Source: Chrysogorgia sp. JL179-B06 (lineage: Eukaryota > Cnidaria > Anthozoa > Scleralcyonacea > Chrysogorgiidae). From it: a stretch of DNA of 64,000 nt. The stretch covers positions 3,382,001 to 3,446,000 of the forward strand of contig JAYKKM010000263.1 of NCBI GenBank assembly GCA_035772405.1, written 5' to 3'. Positions within the stretch are counted from its first letter, which is position 1, and every line of letters begins with the position of its first letter. The notes below the pieces were generated by a model that was given only the letters and a program-made list of their open reading frames with translations, was not told where the DNA came from and did not search any database. Shown here piece after piece: positions 34,948 through 47,941 of the stretch. Made by a program: the position numbers and the translations under genes.

Positions 34948-36278
34948 GTGAGAAGAAATATTGTTTAAAACTGTAAAAAAATAAAAACGAAAATAAAATA
35001 AAATAAAATACAATAAAATTATAAATAAATAAACTAATAAATAAAATAAAAATAAGAAACCCTTGAATTAAATGGGAAAAAATGTATAGCGCATAATGCA
35101 CCAGTAACCATGTATTACTATGCACAAGTTCATAGAGATCACAAATAAAGACTAGAGGGGAATAGGCGAGTTTCATGTTGCGCGCGCATCATTTTTCCAA
35201 AGAACAGGCAGGCTCCACGTAAATATACTGTTTAAAATAAACATATATATACAATTTCTTGATGTTTAACACTGTTATTCTGCTGTTCTTGGTCGCTAGA
35301 GCCCGCAAATTTCTTGATAAAAATGATACACGCGCAACATCGTGAAACTCATGAAACTGAGATGACGTGATTTTGCCATTCATTTTTTGCTTCTCGGGTT
35401 TTTCTCAGATTAGGGTTTATAAAATAACATGTATCGTACGCGAATTGTGATTAGTTAATACCTGAAATTGGATCAGTATCCAAAAACGGAAATTTCCTGC
35501 CAAAAACTTCCTTACTGAAGCTTGTGCAGCTTGTTTGCTTGTAATTACTTGCCTGGCGGCTCGTGTTTTTACGCTTTTCTCTAGTCTCTCAATGCCCCCT
35601 CTAGTCTTATATTATGATCTCTAGCCATTTCGAAATTGCGCTGGAGGCCTGGGAATAGGAACATTATGTTGCGTTATGGGACTGTTTCCCAAAACAGCCC
35701 CATCATGCAATGGTAAATGGTAATTTCATAGTTCGTACATGTGCCATTATTATGGGAAGATGTTTGTAACATGCATCTTGCAACAAATATAGTTGTGCAG
35801 GGGTGGAAAAAATAGGCGAGCACGCGAGCAGCGCTCGCAGGAAAGTTTTCACCAGTTGCAGGAAATTTTTACTCGGGCTACGTGTTTTAGGATTTGTAAT
35901 TTGAAATTTTGAAGAAAGACCCATCACACGTGTCTCACTACGGGCTTGATTTGCCTTTAGAAATTGGCTGGCAGATAGCTTTAGCAGATTTTTGGCTGAT
36001 AGCTTTAATTTTTCAGCTATGGATAAATTTATTGTATCTCTCGTCTCAACAATGTTTCAAAAGATGTTTAATGTTCATGCGAAACTTTAACGTTTGTCTG
36101 GAGCACTTGAAGGGTTTTTACGTTTTAATGGATTCCCCAATCACTGGTCTGGACGTCTAGTTCTAATTAATTGTCTGTGAAACTATTAAGAATAGAACCT
36201 GTCAAGTGCTATAGTCTAGACAGTGAGAGTGTGAGACATTATTGTCTAGATGTAGTAAACAAACTTTAAAAAATTGCG
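34948..36278. other. no gene seen; AAATA-rich tract and a dispersed repeat
   Basis: 34975-35055 is an (AAATA)-type low-complexity tract. About 35796-35960 matches 48693-48812 with divergence (CAGGGGTGGAAAAAATAGGC versus CAGGGGTGAAAAAAATAGTC, and TTTGAAGAAAGAC in both), so it is a dispersed repeat. No coding evidence. Confidence 0.5.
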
Positions 36279-36308
36279 TTGACTTGCGTGAAAAGTTCTA
36301 AAAACAAC

Positions 36309-36899
36309 ATGGAGAATATCAGTCATATCATTGAATCTGATTGTATCGAAGACAGTGAAGTAAGCCAAGTAAGTTCAGACGGTGAAATAACTGAACATTG
36401 TCGTGCAAATGACTCAAATGAGTTGCAAGCTTGCGAAGAGGGTGATCAACAACAGGTGTTATGGATGGAAAGCACAGATAGATGCATAGAAAATGTTACG
36501 AACCCGTCTGAAGCTGGTTCTAAAAAATTGTTTCGGAGTAAAAGCAAACGTGAAAGATGTCACATATGTCGAAAAGAGATGCTACTTCAAAATTTAAAAG
36601 ACCACATGAAAAAAGCCCATAACTCTACAGAAATAAGAGTTCTTGGACAGAAGTCGCTTATAGAACTCTTTGGGAATAAAGTTAAAGATAACAATGTCAA
36701 ACGGAAACGTGGCGACGGTGATGTAGACGAAGAGCCTCTGTTCAAAACTGCTAAAACGGCCGACTTGTCAATATCATCTGGTTCAACACCGCCTGATTTT
36801 GAAAATACAGCCGACGAAAGTACCGAGCTCAGCGCCTCAGGAGAGGACAATTTCGCAGAAAGCAAATCCTCGTTGCATCTAAGCTTGACGAAATACTGA
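36309..36899 (+). CDS. acidic protein with one C2H2-type finger, unknown
   Basis: 196 residues from ATG 36309, starting MENISHIIESDCIEDSEVSQ. An acidic Ser-rich N-terminal half leads to one finger CHICRKEMLLQNLKDHMKKAH (Cys-Cys-His-His spacing normal). A Lys/Arg stretch (NVKRKRGDG) and an acidic Ser/Thr tail follow. Open and possibly spliced onward to the hAT-like ORFs at 37.3 kb, since many hAT-derived genes begin with a zinc finger exon. Unknown otherwise. Confidence 0.4.
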   Translation: MENISHIIESDCIEDSEVSQVSSDGEITEHCRANDSNELQACEEGDQQQVLWMESTDRCIENVTNPSEAGSKKLFRSKSKRERCHICRKEMLLQNLKDHMKKAHNSTEIRVLGQKSLIELFGNKVKDNNVKRKRGDGDVDEEPLFKTAKTADLSISSGSTPPDFENTADESTELSASGEDNFAESKSSLHLSLTKY

Positions 36900-37304
36900 C
36901 AACTGTAAAGAACTTAGAAAATCGCATGTCCAGCTTGTCCATCACACCCTCACCTGAAACGGTGACTGGAGTCTGAGCTTCCTACAGTTACAGATCATAC
37001 AATTCATTACTTAAACGAGCTAAAAGGAAAGTCAGCAAGGTGAGATTTTCCCTAAATCAAATAAGCAGTGACATAGCTATAGGAACCGGGGCATAGGAGG
37101 TACCTCCCCTCCCCAACGTTTCTAATTCAAAGTTCCGCACTAAAGTTTAAACAATGGGGAACTCTCCAACTTGAAGTTGTTTCCTGTGCCCATGTATTAA
37201 TTGTATACGTACAGACTTATGTCAGTTATGTAATGTGAATTATTTTACAGTAGCTATATACTTTACAATGTTTTTTTAAGTTTTAACTTTATTTTTACTT
37301 TTAG

Positions 37305-39528
37305 ATCGCTTTTTGATTTAATTCAGCTTCCAGAGTTTGAGTATGGCGACATCGAAGGAGTTGTTATATGTTCCATATGTAATCCACCCAATGAACCAAG
37401 AGAAATACATTTTCTGGGAAGAACCGGCGTATTTATGTATAGTAACGATTTGCAAAAAACATTTGAGAGCGATGAAAAAATGTTAAGACAGTTTCGGAAT
37501 TTGAAAACTCACTTGTTTGACCACCTTCAAACTCCAACCCATCTCGAGAAACAAAAAGAGATTACAGATGTTGAGACTGGAAAGCAAGAGTTTGAATCAA
37601 GAAACAGGAAGGTTGGCATGAGATGTGCCCATACAAGCTATTTACTTTATAAGACTGCTAGGCCGTATAGTGAGTACGAACAGCTTGTTACTTTAGAAAG
37701 TCACAATGGCTGTGATATGGGTAACATCAACCATTCACGTAAGTTCCCTGCTCAAATTTTGCCATTCATCGCAGATGAGACGAAGGCACGTGTTAAAAAA
37801 TTCTTATGTACACCTCTTGTACAGACTGGTTTCCTTCCGCCTGTTAAAGTTATTGCTAAAAAGGATACAAAGAAGCATCGTACAAGATAGGTAGTTCTTT
37901 TGGTTACGATTGTACCTGATGCAGCAGAGTTTATACAGTACATCTATCTTGACCATCCAATTGTAAAGAAACACACTGGGAAGGACGTTGCTGAATCAAT
38001 AACAAATGTTCTTCAAAACTATATTGTTGCTGGACAGTTTGAAGGTGGTGGATTTCATGGTCAGTATTTTCATCTTGGCGTTCCAGAATATGTCAACGCA
38101 CATTATGAGATTGACGATTCAGATACGTACTATGACTGGGACGTTCTTCATTGCTGTGGCCTTGTTGACACTCGTCTTCGAAAACTTGAGCAGTTCCAGT
38201 GGCTTTCCAACATCACCAACACTGTTTCCTCTATTTTCAAATTGTTCAACTGGGGAAAAGGCTACGAGGAGCTAGTTGAAGCATGTGATCGTTTGAAATT
38301 AGCTATACAGAATCCACAGTTCTTTTGTGAAACGAGGTTTGCTAATTCTGTACAGAAGGTCTATGGAAACTTTTTAGCCGATCTATCAGCCATCATTGCC
38401 TGCCTGGAGAATACGAAATTTGAGATGCATGACGGTGATGCGAGCGAAAGAGAGAAGGCCCAGAACAAGCGGAGCAGTATCAAGTAAAAATCCAGAACAA
38501 GAGTTTTTGCCTGCTTCTTTCTGGATTGGCGGATATCTATGAACAGTATGGGGTCTTGGTCTCAGAAGTTCAAAAAGTGAACCTACTACCATTTCAGCGA
38601 TTTGACAAGTTTACAGGTCACATGGAGAAAATGGTGAAGTGCCTTTCAGATCACAACAACTGCGGGAAGGACAAATGCTTCTGGCCACATTATCACAAGA
38701 ACAAACCTGGCATTCTTAACGGCCAGTTTGTTGGCACTCAGATTATAGAGGATCACGAAGAACAGCATGTTCATGACACAAAGAGAGCCCGGCAACAAGA
38801 AGCAGATAATGCCACCACAAGCCCCGTCATGGCCGCGAAAAGGAAACTCGCTGACTTGACAACCCAACTTGTGAAAGGTTTCAGGGAAGACGTTTATAGC
38901 GAAGATGCCTTGGAAATGGTTGAAAGTACAAGGTTTTTGACTGATCTGAAATCCTTAGCCATGCAGATTCGAGAGAAAGGACATTTTGTTTGGTGTTCTT
39001 AATGCCCATTAGTTTGTTCGAATCGCCAAGAAAATCTCGCGAAACGTCCGCGTTGTGGATAACCAAGAGATAGTCAGACAATACAAACGAAGACTAGCAT
39101 CAAAAACATGAGCAATAGCAATACCAGAGTTGCAAAAGATGGATAGCAAGGATTTAATAAAAAAATTCCTGACCAGTGGCGATGAACTATACGTTGGTTG
39201 TGAGATGGTAGTTGAAACAATAGTTTTTGCAGCAATCAAAATGACTGTAGAGTCTATTGCTGAATCAGTTATTTCGCGCTACAATACGCACAACAGTAAA
39301 CTAAGAAGTGTGTCCGAGGAAGCTGTGAACAATGAGCTGTGGATTGCCTGCAACGGCCCAGAGCTTGGTGATGCTGATCACATCTTATCTTCAGCCTTGT
39401 CAAAGTATTTCAGGCAAGGAAACTGGCATTTTGTAACAAGAAAAGGAGAGCAGAGTAAACTTTATAACAGTAAAGTTATTGACAGAATCATCTCACAAGA
39501 ATCGAGATTGCCCTTCGTTACACAATAG
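37305..39528 (+). pseudogene. hAT-like transposase-derived gene, broken into several frames
   Basis: Consecutive frames in one direction (about 37317-37890, 37900-38487, 38526-39002, 39130-39528) appear to be one protein with an in-frame stop at 37888-37890 and later frame breaks. TYYDWDVLHCCGLVDTRLRK and FCETRFANSVQKVYGNFLAD sit where hAT transposases carry their His/Arg and Trp/Ser blocks. CRAHTSY-like and Cys-pair segments (VVICSICNPPNEP) near the start suggest an N-terminal finger. Assignment to hAT is by arrangement, not by clear identity; a KIAA1586/ZMYM-like domesticated gene is the alternative. Confidence 0.4.
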
Positions 39529-40106
39529 GGTGTTAACTGAATGACTACTCACTATGCTATGTAAAGTTTCTATTTGGTTAAACGTATAAGCATTAAGCAG
39601 TCGAACTGTTGATGCAATTGTAAGATTTAAGCTAGCCTACTTAGTATTATGTGAGTTATTACTCATTACAGTAGTTCACTTATATATTAAACACTACAAA
39701 TATATTACTCTTTTTAGTCTATTTCAATAATTATGCAACTTTTTCTGGATAAATGATAACATGCGTTTGCTGTGAGCCTGCCCACAAAATAAAACAACTG
39801 TTGCCGACTTGTATGCGGCACTTGTCGTTAGATATGTATGTGCCAACTGCAAAGAATGATCATTCGTTAGTTAAAACCATGCTCACCAATCACGTATCCA
39901 TATGTGCATTATACAGGTAGCTACAATTTATAGCTATATATGTTTGACATATTCATAATCTACACAGTATACACACAAGAAAATATATTTTTATTTTTAA
40001 AATATTATTAATAATGTAAATAAATGAAATATTTAATATTATGTTGCCATTATTGACTGCCATTAAACATTCTTAATAATTTATTAAATAAATTAATGAA
40101 TATTAA
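39529..40106. other. no gene seen; AT-rich
   Basis: AT-rich sequence with no supportable gene or repeat structure. Confidence 0.4.
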
Positions 40107-41133
40107 TTATGAGATGTAATAAACTTTGTTTACACAAACCTTTTCTTCCACAATTTCCCCTATTTCCTTCAGTTCTCTCCTCTTCTTAGGAGAACGATAA
40201 TACATTTTGAAAATTGCCTTTATTGTATCATCAAACTTCTGAAGGTAGGGAACTCTTTTAACTGCATCAAGTACAGCCAGTTCCAGTTTATGTGCCACAC
40301 AATGTAGAATAACAATGTGTGAAACACGGCGCTTCAGTCGACCGGCAACTCCATTTATCTCTCCCATGCTTCATCAAAGTTGGCACACACAACTTTGCTA
40401 AGCCATATCTCCAATGTAATACCAACATATTTAACAGCCCCGTCAATAGCATTGAGAATGCCAACTGCATGTGCATGCTTAACATCTACAATTTTTATCA
40501 TTTTGGTCTGGGGCTTCCCATTGCACAGAAACCTAACATAGACAAGTTTAAGTTCAATTATGCTATTGTCTGTGCTTCCATCTGAAAGCACAGACAAAAA
40601 CCTGCTCTTTTCAATTTGACTTGCTGTATCTAATCTATGTACATGCGCCAATTCAAATAGGTGTTATTCATATTAATCCCGTTGCCTATTTGCAGCTTAC
40701 ATAAACTTGGAAACTTGGCCAGTGCAATTTCCTCTTTTGCAACATAGTATGCAGTGCGAAACAATTTTTTGAGTACTTCAAAATTATCCTTGTTCATTTT
40801 AGGAACAGTTTGTGCCATTGGTGTGCTTCGTGGATTTTCTTTAGCTCTCTTTGCAAGTTCACACTTTGCGTGGGCCTTAGATTTAGCGTGTATTTTAATA
40901 GAACTCTTTCTAAAGGTACTTGTTCCGAGATAAAACGGGCTTTCTTTGTCTGAATGTTGAGAAAACTCGTTGCAAAAGCGACAAACCATTACGTTTTTAT
41001 CTTTATTCAAATCAAGCCAAGTAAATTCCTTCGACCAAGATGGGACAAATTGCCGTTTTCTCTTTTTGTTTTCGTAGTCTTTCTTACCTGTGGCTGATGT
41101 CACTGATCTCAAAATAAGGACTGGATAGAGCAA
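40107..41133 (-). pseudogene. hAT-type transposase (ZNF862-like) with N-terminal zinc finger, truncated
   Basis: Read on the minus strand: a finger-like N-terminus (FTWLDLNKDKNVMVCRFCNE...HAKSKAHAKC, Cys-x2-Cys...His...His/Cys), a helical linker (NFEVLKKLFRTAYYVAKEEI), then after a frame break SRFLSVLSDGSTDNSIIELK, whose DGSTD carries the first catalytic Asp of this hAT group. After another break comes HIVILHCVAHKLELAVLDAV, the conserved HxxAHxLxLA block. The catalytic core downstream and the dimerisation domain are absent. The N-terminus runs directly into the end of the 41101-44169 foldback. Confidence 0.75.
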
Positions 41134-41568
41134 TCTATTGTTTCGGAGTCACGAAAATTGAAGCCGGAAATAGCTAGCGGCGGCCATCTTGGAGTGACCA
41201 CTTTCTGTGACTACGCTATATAGTTTTACTTAGGCGAAGCCGAGTTTTCGCGTATTTAAGCAATTATCTGTTCACAAATCGAACTCATCCCAAATATCCT
41301 AAGAAGTAGAAAGTATTCAAAGGTATTTGGACTAAAAATCTTGTAAGTTTAGCCGGAAAACGTCTGGAAAATGATTCCCACAGCTCCATGTTTTGAAGTC
41401 CTGCAAAGACAAAGTGCAAACCGCCAAGTAAGAAGCTTGGTCGTTGAATTGTCAGTGGTTTGGATCACTCAGGATTTATTTACTGTATCTGGACAAAGGT
41501 TTTAAGGACTCACTGTGGTAGCGCTTTCGTTCTTTCTCTTAATTTTTGTGGTACTCAACCTATTTATC

Positions 41569-41735
<167 letters not shown>

Positions 41736-41754
41736 CAGTTTGAGCACTCTGGTG

Positions 41755-41959
<205 letters not shown>

Positions 41960-42329
41960 TTGTCGAATGGTACTGTAATTATCTAAATACTAAATAAGTT
42001 TCTGTGTGGTTGGACATTATTGGTTTATTAATTAATATTGTTGCCTTTGATTGCTTAGCTTTCAGCAAGAGGTACATTATTGTTGTTTTCACTTATTTAT
42101 TGAGTCAAAATTTATATCACTGTTACAATATCATATATGATACATAATTCTGTGGCTTATGTTTGGGGGAGCTTATTTTGAGAAGGTTTTTGTATAGAAT
42201 GCAGAGGACTTACCTTTGGGAGGTCTTATTATTGGAAGTTTACAGTATGTGTTTTATGGTCAAACATTGTCATCAATGGTTCCTGAAGTGGCCCTGGCTT
42301 AATCCTTTAAGCAGCATATTTTTTTCGAA

Positions 42330-42582
42330 GTGACTATATGACCGGCAGTTTCCATTGTTGCGACGGCCGAATCTGGCGAGTTCAAATCACACAATGGACA
42401 TCTTTTTTGTGAATTTTCTTTCAATTTTTTCTTTCGTTTTTCTCTTGATTTTTAACGGTTAAGGTTTGGTTAGGGTTAGGATTTGGGTTGTGAGGGTTTA
42501 TTTTAGAATTATTGTTACGATTACCGACTGCCGGTCATTTAGTTTTTCATAAACCGTGACCGGCTGCCGGTCATATAGTCAC
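42330..42582. repeat. small MITE with perfect 19-bp TIRs
   Basis: GTGACTATATGACCGGCAG (42330-42348) is matched exactly in reverse complement at 42564-42582. A degenerate TTAGGG-like stretch (GGTTAGGGTTAGGATTTGGG) lies inside at about 42470. No coding capacity. Confidence 0.85.
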
Positions 42583-42705
42583 AGCGTATTTTTTTCAGAG
42601 AATTTACCAGTGCAATGATGGCTGTGGTTTATCACAGATAGCATGTCATGATCATACATATATTTGCAATTGCCAGGTAAATTTATTTTGGCAATATACT
42701 GACAA

Positions 42706-42915
42706 TTATGTTATGAAAAAGGAGGAAAACAAACCCAATGAACCAGGCACCAAACAGCTACTACTTTTAAGTTTCAGTACGTCAATGTACAGTTCCTCAC
42801 CAGGATTAATTTTATTAGGATTCAATGTGATGACATGCTGCATTCGTGTTCCTTTTATGGTTCCCATTTGTGCTTGTCTAAACCCAGGGGATAATTCTGT
42901 CGCTTTGGTGTTCAT
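42706..42915 (-). pseudogene. relic of a second Polinton-type capsid gene (N-terminal part)
   Basis: The frame from ATG 42915 includes MQHVITLNPNKINPGEELYI and KSSSCLVPGSLGL. These align with the N-terminus of the capsid protein encoded at 30682 (TRHVVTMNPNKANPNETLYV; KPDSCLVPGSLHI) at clearly more than chance level but with substantial divergence. It therefore derives from a different Polinton-type lineage. It ends abruptly at about residue 60 and sits in the loop of the foldback element. Confidence 0.75.
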
Positions 42916-43537
42916 TACCTAACACATGTTTTATCAAACAGGTTTATTGGTAATATTAAAAATGGCACCATTTCTAGTTTGTAAATGGTGGTGAATTTAT
43001 AGACCACACAGCTACAAATAGACTTGGCCAACAAGTTCATGGTGTCCCAATCCCTTGTGACAATGTATTGATAGTGACACTAAGAACTTTATTATAAAGT
43101 CATTAACATTTATGTGCATGAGTTCACATAAACTTTATCTGATTTAAGCTAGTATTGGCCTTGTCTTGTTTTTCTCAGGTTAGAAAGTTAATAAAAACAG
43201 CAGCATTTAGCTTGGGAGAAATGGCTGGTTTATCTGAACCAGTACTTTTCTAGCAACAGTATGAAGGAAACTATCATCAACCTGGGGTAAAGATTTTCCA
43301 AATCCACTATATGAATAGAAGCTTGACATGTTCTCAATTATACTGTACAGACAGTACAGTATAATTAACTGTATTTTTGAGGAAAATTTTGAAGAAAAGA
43401 ATGTTCTAAATTAACTAGGAGAGTACACTTGTTTCACAAAAAGGTGGTAAACCTCCAAATTAAATTCATTTAATCTTTTATGGCAAATGGCCTTAATTAT
43501 TGTTGATAACAAAAAGATGAATAAAATTTAAAAATAG
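42916..43537. other. loop of the foldback element, no gene seen
   Basis: AT-rich unique sequence; a short palindrome TACTGTACAGACAGTACAGTA lies at about 43342-43362. No other capsid-like or Polinton-like segment recognised. Confidence 0.5.
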
Positions 43538-44304
43538 TGACATAAATTTTGACTTTAAATAAATAAGTGAAAACAACATTAATGTACCTCTTACTGGAAG
43601 CTAAGCAATCAAAGGCAACAATAATTCATTAAACAATAATGTGCAACCAGACCGAACCTTATTTAGTATTTAGATAATTATATACAGTACCATTCGATTT
43701 CGACAACCTGTGCACTAAATATATTAATAGTATATTTGGATAAATAAGTTGAGTAACTACAAAAATTAAGAGAAACAACGAAAGTGCTTACCACAGTGAG
43801 TCCTTAAAACCTTTGTCCAGATACAGTAAATAAATCCTTAGTCATCCAAACCACTGACAATTCAACTTTGCAGGACTTCAAAACATCAACATGGAGCTGT
43901 GGGAATCATTTTCCAGACATTTTCCGCCTAAACTTACAATATTTTGAGTCCAAATACCTTTGAATACTTTCTACTTCTTAGGATATTTGGGATGAGTTCG
44001 ATTTTTGAACAGATAATTGCTTAAATACGCGAAAACTCGGCTTCGCCTCAGTAAAACTATATAGCGTAGTCACAGAAAGTGGTCACTCCAAGATGGCCGC
44101 CGCTGGCTATTTCCGGCTTCAAATCATTAACACTAGATGCTCGATCCAGTCCTTATTTTGAGATCAGTGGTCCCCTCTTACCTCCCACGCCTGGATCATC
44201 CCCATCATTGTTAGTTGATGCAGATTTAAAATATCTCAATAAACTCATAATATCACGTTGTAGAAGCCGTGGCCAATGTCGGCCCTGTTGTATGATTTTA
44301 TCTC

Positions 44305-44310
44305 GCGCGA
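44305..44310 (+). repeat. target-site duplication, left copy (GCGCGA)
   Basis: GCGCGA directly precedes the left terminus TATGGGGCGCC and recurs at 56230-56235. Confidence 0.85.
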
Positions 44311-44825
44311 TATGGGGCGCCAAATGTAAAAAAATGATTTACGACCAATATATGTTAATTTTACCTTTATTTACGTATATAATGAATTATTTACAAATAA
44401 CGTTTCTATGTGAGCTAAACAATCCCTGGATTATTTAACAAATAATTCAGGGATGGTTAAATAATCTATAGATTGTTTAGTAAATAATCCATGGATGATT
44501 TATAAATAATGTAGCGCGTTTAAATAATCCATAGATTATTTAGTAAATAATCCAGGGCTTTTTTATAAATAATGCCAGCATTGTTAAATAATCCATAGAT
44601 TATTTAGTAAACAATCCGTGGATGGTTTATAAATAATCTCAGCATGGTTTAAATAATCCATAGATTATTTAGTAAATAATCTATGGATTATATATTATAT
44701 AATCCACTTTCTCGCTAGCTCACGCCGCGCGCCAAATGGAAAAAAAAGATGGCGACTGAGAAACTGCGCCGAAACTCGATCGGTCAGCAGTCAAACCGGG
44801 GGAAAACAACAACAAGAAAACTGGA
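44311..44825 (+). repeat. left TIR with palindromic AATAATCYATRGATTATT iterons
   Basis: The first ~90 bp are unique TIR sequence. From about 44400 to 44705 the repeat consists of about ten palindromic units of the type AATAATCCATAGATTATTTA (variants CTGG, ATGG, ATAG) joined by TA or short linkers. The innermost part (GCGCCAAATGG...AAACCGGGGG) is a CG-richer promoter-like segment. Matches 55718-56229 in reverse complement. Confidence 0.93.
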
Positions 44826-44870
44826 AAAACGTCGGATTGTATTGGAAGTTCTATAAAGTTGACAAATGCG

Positions 44871-46408
44871 ATGGATAGCTCCTTGTCGAATGAAGATCCA
44901 GAAAGAAGGTATTGCGTATGTGACATCTAATAAATATTAAAGACTTTCCCGAGGACTGCACCGGAAAATATTTGCCAGAGGTTTTCCTACACTACACCGA
45001 GCGACGAAGTAGCGTTCTGTGCAAACCGAAGGCAAATACGTTCCAGTACAGACCGCGAATGAAACGAGCTTAATAAGGAATTTATTATGACTTTTGGTTC
45101 GTTTTCTTCTGTTTTTAACGCTGTTTTCGGTATAAAATGTTGTCGTCTACCTTACCTTCGTTTCATGTTTACACCACAAAGTAATACGACTGTTCCAATC
45201 GTAATTCGACGAATTCGTAAAACACCATGTCTGACATCTTTTTGTCTTAATTAGACAAGCTCCACAAGGAAGGCCAACAGTTGCTGTTACTGCATCGGAA
45301 GTCAAAGAAATGTATGATCTAGGATTTACAATAGCTCAGGTGGTCGCACGTTTAAATATAAGTAGACCAACTGTCTACAAACTATTGGCTGATGCCAATA
45401 TTGATCATCCCTCAAGGTTTGTCTCTTTAACTGATTCCCAACTAGATGAAATGATTGCCAACATAAAAGCGACACACCCCAATGCTGGCGAAGTTAATGT
45501 AATGGGGCACCTGCGAGCAAGAAATGTGAGAGTGCAAAGAAGAAGGGTGAGAGAGTCCATCCATAGGGTGGACCCTCAGGGTCCTTCAGCGCGAAGTGCC
45601 AGATCGTTTCGACACAGAATTTATGAGACACCTTGTCCCAATTATGTGTGGCACATTGATGGAAACCATAAATTGGTGAAGTGGGGTTTCGTGACACACC
45701 TTTCTATCGATGGTTTTACCAGGCTAATAACATATGGGGAGACATCTGATAATAACCAGGCTGATACTGTTGCAAAAGTTTCTGCGGGCAGTTGACCAGT
45801 ATGGTAGACCTTTGCACGTTCGTACTGACCATGGGGGTGAGAACGTCAGAGTCTGGCAAAATATGGTGGAACACTATGGAGCTGATAGCGTTATTGCAGG
45901 AACCTCAGTTCGGAATCAGCGCGTTGAACGCTTAAATGGGGATGTTAACATTCAGGTCAATCGGTTTTATGCAGAGGTTTTCAGAGAGCTTGAATTCGAA
46001 GAGAAGTTGGATATCACAAACCCCACTGACAAGTTTTGTCTCCATCATGTTTTCTTGCCAAGAATAAATAAAACACTTTCTGATTTTGTCAATGCTCACA
46101 ATTCCCATGGTATATCCACTGAAGGGGGAGCAACACCTCGCCAACTCATGTTTGCATATCGCCATCTAACAGAGCTCCAGCATTTAACCCACCATTCTGC
46201 TACCTATCCAAGCATATCTGTACAGGAGCTTTTAAACGACCAGAATGGTCTTCCTTTTGTTCAAGTATTGCCATCTGTGTCAATAATCCCTGATGAGAAA
46301 ATTACAGAACTCAGGGAACTGGTTGATCCATTAGCACCGTCGGCAGAAAAAGGTGAAGATATTTATCGGAGAACTGTTAAATTTGTTGGAGATTATCTTG
46401 TCAGTTAG
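44871..46408 (+). pseudogene. DDE (rve-type) transposase of the IS3EU-like element, one frameshift
   Basis: Exon 1 is 44871-44908 (ATGGATAGC..., donor AAG|GTATTG). Exon 2 starts at 45255 after TTAATTAG; the join keeps frame. It encodes an HTH (LGFTIAQVVARLNISRPTVY), then the core: first Asp in YVWHIDGNHKLVKWG, second Asp in LHVRTDHGGENVR, Glu in RNQRVERLNGDV. Near 45778 the frame shifts by one base between AKV and FLRAV; a lost T in a T run would explain it. The last part ends at 46408. Without the shift the protein would be about 400 residues with all three catalytic residues. A sequencing or assembly error is possible. Confidence 0.85.
44909..45254 (+). other. intron 1 of the transposase gene
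   Basis: Bounded by GTATTGCG (donor) and TTTTTGTCTTAATTAG (acceptor). No other feature. Confidence 0.7.
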
Positions 46409-46558
46409 CATAATTTATAACTTCTTCATGTGTATAAAATTTGTAATACCCCCAGGTGGATTTTTAATGTTCACCATGAGGCCAAACGAAGTACTGTACA
46501 GCAATTCAAGGAGCTTGTATGTTAAAATTAGCCTGTATTTGTAGAAGTGAAACTCTGA

Positions 46559-46864
46559 AATGAGTCAGGTGAATAGAACAGAAGTTTAATACTTTAGGTG
46601 CCGAATGTTTAAGGAAATCATATAAGAAAACATAATAAGGAAAGTATTATTATAATATTATCCATTTATCCTTATTTTTGTTTGCAGGACTAACATTGCT
46701 GCAAACTTTGAAATCAACAATACAGTAGATATTATTTTTATGCTTTCCATTAGCCTTTTCAGCATGTCAAACAGAAGAGTCAGAACACTGCTCCTAAGGC
46801 AGTCTGGAGTTGGCATGTATAATTGGAACTCCTAGTAACTTATGTTCTATTCACCTGATTCATT
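46559..46864. repeat. MITE-like 306-bp element with perfect 22-bp TIRs
   Basis: AATGAGTCAGGTGAATAGAA... (46559-46580) is matched in reverse complement at 46843-46864 apart from one position. Sits between the convergent genes of the IS3EU-like element. Confidence 0.75.
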
Positions 46865-47193
46865 AATTTATAAATTTTATTGTATTCTGAACTAGCTTAT
46901 TGCTGGTATATATTGGTGTATCAGTATGTTTTTACACCACTGTCAGTGTGCAAAGACTTCAATAGACACCTTGCACATGTCAAAATGGCCATGGACATAG
47001 TTCTGCCATTAAACAGAGCAAATAATCAATGAAAATTCTATATAAGTTTATAGACAATGGACACAATTTTATATTTCTATGTTTATAAACTATTGAATTT
47101 TAATTGATTATTCACCCCCAAGAGATCTACAGTACAAAGTGCACTAGTGTATATAGATTAAAACATTTGAGACATTTGTGGGGGACTTGTTTG

Positions 47194-47941
47194 TTAAAGT
47201 GCTACTAAGATGAAAAATTCATCTATCCAAATTTGATTTTCCAATAGTAATTATAGTATTTTGAAAATGATCCTCTGTTTTTCAATACGTCATCTCCTTC
47301 CAGAGATATTCAACTTTTTGAAACCTGCAAATTAGCTGCCCTATGATGTCATTTTCTCACATAGACAAAATAAAATTCACAAAATGAGAAATATCTCTGC
47401 AAATAACAAGCAGAATATTTGGAAACTTTGCATATGTCTGCCAATGATGAAAGTATACACCACTGTACATAGTATGTTGTTGCCATGGAGATTGCTTGGT
47501 GTCAGATTTCTTCTTCAGATCTCTTCATATATTCGAACACACATAGATATTGTATTCTTGAGGTCTAAATCATCTTATTATTTAAGAAAGAGACATAATT
47601 AAGATTTTAGTTTTTTTAGTTGGAACATTCTTGCTTCCTAGTGGTCTCCATGGCAACAACATTCATGGCAACAAAATACAGTCATGTGTACTTTCATCAT
47701 TGGCAGACATGTGCATAGTTTCAAAACATTCTGCTTGATATTTGCAGAGATATTTCTCATTTTGTGAATTTTATTATCTCTGTGAGAAAATGACATCATA
47801 GGCAGCTAATTTGCATGTTTCAAAAAGCTGAATATCTCTAGAATGAGATCAGAGGAAGCCATTCTGTTTCATTTTCAAAATACTATTATTAGATAAAATC
47901 AAAGTTGGATAGATGAATTTTTCATCTTAGTGACACTTTAA
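47194..47941. mobile_element. TTAA-flanked foldback MITE (piggyBac-like)
   Basis: TTAA at 47194-47197 and 47938-47941 flank ends AGTGCTACTAAG and CTTAGTGACACT. The two halves are reverse complements over roughly 300 bp each with divergence (for example TGCCAATGATGAAAGTA against TACTTTCATCATTGGCA). TTAA targets are the signature of piggyBac transposases. No coding sequence. Confidence 0.85.
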
